Shown here: one piece after another, positions 61,912 through 64,000 of the stretch | How positions within the stretch are numbered: the stretch's first letter is position 1 | Layout of the letters: each line of letters starts with the position of its first letter | Origin: Flavobacterium lindanitolerans | Lineage (GTDB): Bacteria; Bacteroidota; Bacteroidia; Flavobacteriales; Flavobacteriaceae | Assembly (NCBI RefSeq): GCF_002846575.1 | Contig: NZ_PJND01000007.1 | Location: 744,001-808,000 of the forward strand | Length of the DNA: 64,000 nt | Direction of reading: 5' to 3' | Translations under genes and position numbers: made by a program | Notes under the pieces: generated by a model | Told to the model about the DNA's origin: nothing | The model's input: the letters and a program-made list of their open reading frames with translations, nothing else | Database searches by the model: none

Positions 61912-63201
61912 CTGATTCATCAAACTTTCAATTTCCTCAATTTCAATAGGAATATTTCGCATCAGGTTAAACGGTTCCCCGCTTTGCTGTACAACAACGT
62001 TATCTTCCAGTCTGATACCGAATCCTTCGGCAGGAATATAAATTCCGGGTTCTACGGTAAATACCATATTGGCCTGCATCGGTTCGTGAAGTAAACCGTA
62101 ATCGTGCGTGTCCAATCCCATGTGGTGAGAAGTTCCGTGCATGAAATATTTTTTATAGGCCGGCCAATCCGGATTTTCATTTTGCACATCGGCTTTATCA
62201 ATTAGTCCTAATCCTAATAATTCGGAAGTCATCAATTTACCAACCTCTACATGATATTGTTTCCAAAGCGTTCCCGGAACAAGCATTTTCGTAGCCTCAT
62301 TTTTCACTCTCAACACGGCATTATAAACAGCTTTCTGTCTTTCAGTATAACGGCCTGAAACAGGAATCGTTCTGGACAGGTCGCTGGAATAATTGGCATA
62401 TTCAGCAGCCACATCCAGCAAGATTAAATCGCCTGCCTTACACTGCTGGTTATTTTCGATATAATGCAATACGTTTGCGTTATTTCCGGAAGCAATAATT
62501 GGCGTATAGGCAAATCCTTTGGAACGGTTTCGGATAAACTCATGAATCAGTTCTGCTTCAATTTCATATTCCGTTACGTTAGGTTTTACAAAAGACAATA
62601 ATCTTCTGAATCCTTTTTCCGTGATGTTGCAGGCTTGCTGAATCAGGTCAATTTCTTCACTTTCTTTAACAGAACGCAGGCGTTGCAGGATCGGATTTGA
62701 TTTTTCTACCTTATGGGCAGGATAATTTTCTTTCCACCATTTTACAAAACGGGCTTCACGGGTTTCGGTTTCAATCGTTGCACGATAGTGTTCATTGGTG
62801 TTGATATATATCGTGTCGGCATAAGCCATAATTTCTTTTAGGGTCTTATGGAAATCCTGCAGCCAGATTACGGTTTTGATTCCGGAAACCTCAAAAGCTC
62901 TTTCTTTGGTTAGTTTTTCGCCTTCCCAAATAGCAATATGTTCATTTGTTTCTTTCAGGAAAAGAATTTCCTTTAAGTGTTCGTATGGTGCATCCGGAAA
63001 AAGAAGCAGTATGCTTTCTTCCTGGTCAATGCCGCTTAAATAAAAAATATCTCTATGTTGGGCAAAAGGCAGCGTGCTGTCTGCAGAAACAGGATAAATG
63101 TCATTGGAATTAAAAACGGCAACACTGTTTGGTTTCATATGAGCCGTGAACTTTTGTCGGTTTTTGATAAAAAGCTGACGGTCTATCTGATGGTATTTCA
63201 T
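61909..63201 (-). CDS. pepP: Aminopeptidase P family metallopeptidase
   Basis: A 430-residue dimetal enzyme that removes N-terminal residues before proline. The start is the ATG at 63201-63199 (MKYHQIDRQLF); a longer frame begins with a TTG that is the -33 box of the promoter. Metal ligands: the two Asp in LLDVAAEYANYSSDLSRTIP, His in FMHGTSHHMGLDTHDYG, Glu in FTVEPGIYIP and Glu in IRLEDNVVV. The creatinase-like N-terminal domain is present. No export signal. Confidence 0.96.
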   Translation of the reverse strand: MKYHQIDRQLFIKNRQKFTAHMKPNSVAVFNSNDIYPVSADSTLPFAQHRDIFYLSGIDQEESILLLFPDAPYEHLKEILFLKETNEHIAIWEGEKLTKERAFEVSGIKTVIWLQDFHKTLKEIMAYADTIYINTNEHYRATIETETREARFVKWWKENYPAHKVEKSNPILQRLRSVKESEEIDLIQQACNITEKGFRRLLSFVKPNVTEYEIEAELIHEFIRNRSKGFAYTPIIASGNNANVLHYIENNQQCKAGDLILLDVAAEYANYSSDLSRTIPVSGRYTERQKAVYNAVLRVKNEATKMLVPGTLWKQYHVEVGKLMTSELLGLGLIDKADVQNENPDWPAYKKYFMHGTSHHMGLDTHDYGLLHEPMQANMVFTVEPGIYIPAEGFGIRLEDNVVVQQSGEPFNLMRNIPIEIEEIESLMNQ

Positions 63202-63229
63202 AAATAAAAACTTTTGAAGATTGTATTCC

Positions 63230-63258
63230 CAAAAGTAGCGAAAGATATTTTTTGGCAA
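63230..63258 (-). promoter_or_regulatory. pepP promoter
   Basis: On the minus strand, TTG at 63258-63256, an 18-bp spacer and TACTTTTG at 63237-63230, 28 nt before the ATG. Confidence 0.75.
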
Positions 63259-63272
63259 GTAGCCAAATGGCG

Positions 63273-63863
63273 TTATTTTATGTTTTTTCGAATACGGCTC
63301 ATGTGTCGGGAAGAAATCCCGAGAAAAGAAGCCAGGTAATGCAAAGGAACCTCCTGAAGCAGTTTGGGTTCTGTTGAAAGTAGTTTTCTGTAACGTTCTT
63401 CCGGAGATAAGGTTAGGAGGTCAATACGGTAATCATCGATAAGGCAGAGCTGTTTTTCAATCAGATTGTAATAAAACTGGTGAAAAGCCTCGTTGTTTTC
63501 AATCAGGTTTTTAAAAGTAGGCAGGTCTACAATCCACAAACCGCAATCCGAAATTGCCTTGATGCTTTTTCGGGATGGTTTCCCAAATAAAAAGCTGTTT
63601 AAGGAGCTGGTGACAGAATTACGTAATGCCAGATAGGTTGTTTTTTCTTCACCATCGACCATAATAGCATGTTGCAGAATGCCGCTTTCGATATAGCAGA
63701 AATGTTGGCAAATCTCACCTTCTTTTACAAAAAAGTCGTTTTTCTTTAAAGGCAGATAAGTAAAGGCGTTTTTTGATTTTTCAAGCAACTCCGGAAATGA
63801 ATCATCATCAGTATTGGAAAATACCGTGAGATAGTCTAAAAAAATAGAAGGAGCTGTTTTCAT
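63273..63863 (-). CDS. Crp/Fnr-family transcriptional regulator
   Basis: A 196-residue regulator from the ATG at 63863-63861 (MKTAPSIFLDYL); an in-frame extension upstream has no family character and contains the promoter. Residues 25-120 form a cyclic-nucleotide-type sensor barrel (FFVKEGEICQHFCYIESGILQ), but the cAMP-binding phosphate cassette is not evident. The C-terminal helix-turn-helix is VPLHYLASFLGISSRHMSRIRK. No iron-sulfur Cys set of the Fnr type. Divergent or unlinked targets are unknown; pepP lies downstream, 72 bp away. Confidence 0.9.
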   Translation of the reverse strand: MKTAPSIFLDYLTVFSNTDDDSFPELLEKSKNAFTYLPLKKNDFFVKEGEICQHFCYIESGILQHAIMVDGEEKTTYLALRNSVTSSLNSFLFGKPSRKSIKAISDCGLWIVDLPTFKNLIENNEAFHQFYYNLIEKQLCLIDDYRIDLLTLSPEERYRKLLSTEPKLLQEVPLHYLASFLGISSRHMSRIRKNIK

Positions 63864-63868
63864 AAAAG

Positions 63869-63876
63869 CAAAATTA
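63869..63876 (-). promoter_or_regulatory. -7 element of the Crp/Fnr gene (leaderless arrangement)
   Basis: TAATTTTG on the minus strand, 5 nt before the ATG. No clear TTG upstream. From here to base 64000 I see no further gene. Confidence 0.55.
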
Positions 63877-64000
63877 CCTAAAAATAGTGAAGTCTGGTAA
63901 ACCGGTATTCTGCATTTTATAATAAAAAAAGGCAATTTCAATAATGGCAAACAGCAGATAATAGGATTTTTACAGATTTAAAACCAGGCTTTAGAGAAAT

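Noticed and set aside
63202..63258. 19-residue extension of aminopeptidase P
   Set aside because: Its TTG start is the -33 box of the promoter, and the -7 box lies within the extension.
1..64000. tRNA, rRNA, IS element, prophage or integrase genes
   Set aside because: Reading the gaps I found no cloverleaf with a T-loop motif, no transposase or integrase motif and no terminal repeats with target duplication. The Gcr-type protein has no recombinase motif.

Overview
The window looks like the chromosome of a member of the Flavobacteriaceae, probably Flavobacterium or a close relative. Reasons: AT-rich genes with AT-richer spacers; at least ten start regions with the Bacteroidota promoter pattern (TTG, 18-20 bp, TAnnTTTG); almost no Shine-Dalgarno sequences; and family markers such as an IPExxxVDY protein, an OmpA with thrombospondin type 3 repeats, a 632-residue PurF and a eukaryote-like IleRS. 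It is mostly a conserved housekeeping region. I see no phage, IS element, CRISPR array, rRNA or tRNA. The one stretch of foreign-looking composition is the left edge (1-972), the start of a GC-rich, secreted repeat protein.

Layout. 1-972: truncated GC-rich repeat protein (-). 1.3-5.8 kb: ileS, a DksA-like protein, lspA. 5.8-7.6 kb (-): an AstE-like hydrolase, 5-formyl-THF cyclo-ligase and a small lipoprotein. 7.7-13.5 kb: uvrC, a patatin/beta-barrel protein, an amino acid permease. 13.6-18.1 kb: aromatic amino acid catabolism (hmgA, hppD, a DUF3108 protein, tryptophan 2,3-dioxygenase). 18.1-26.2 kb: M23 peptidase, pgi, DedA, a CPA2 antiporter, a small secreted unknown, a 4-TM protein and two tandem RlpA-like proteins. 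26.2-32.6 kb: a GbsR/MarR-type regulator with a perfect palindromic operator, followed by a complete RND efflux system. 32.6-39.5 kb: two GNATs, an alpha/beta hydrolase, a CYTH protein, a Gcr-type membrane protein, dinB and a LOV-like PAS protein. 39.9-45.2 kb (-): BI-1 protein, pyk, IPExxxVDY protein, rnc, fabF, acpP. 45.4-50.8 kb: purN, a frameshifted secreted-protein gene, rnhA, DUF2199, a PfkB kinase, purF. 50.8-51.3 kb: two identical small RNA genes in tandem. 51.3 kb to the end: sodA (-), an AddA-like helicase-nuclease, kbl, ompA, an AddB-like nuclease, an alpha/beta hydrolase (-), aminopeptidase P (-) and a Crp/Fnr regulator (-).

How genes work together: HPPD and HmgA carry out consecutive steps of tyrosine breakdown, with tryptophan dioxygenase and an amino acid permease nearby. 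GbsR, the adaptor, the RND pump and the outer-membrane factor form one efflux unit. acpP, fabF and rnc form the usual fatty-acid/RNase III cluster. The AddA-like and AddB-like proteins are probably the two halves of one double-strand-break-processing nuclease, although kbl and ompA lie between them.

The most unusual signal is the pair of 79-bp identical intergenic units (50902-50980 and 51118-51196). Each lies directly behind its own promoter with identical geometry and ends in a GNRA-capped terminator, while the rest of the flanking sequence is unrelated. Other points: an altered HIGH motif (GIHH) in IleRS; three genes whose -7 box ends 4-5 nt before the ATG, implying leaderless mRNAs; an exact heptamer array after pepP and a partly inverted one after dinB; two more ncRNA candidates; and a structured leader with a small ORF before hmgA.
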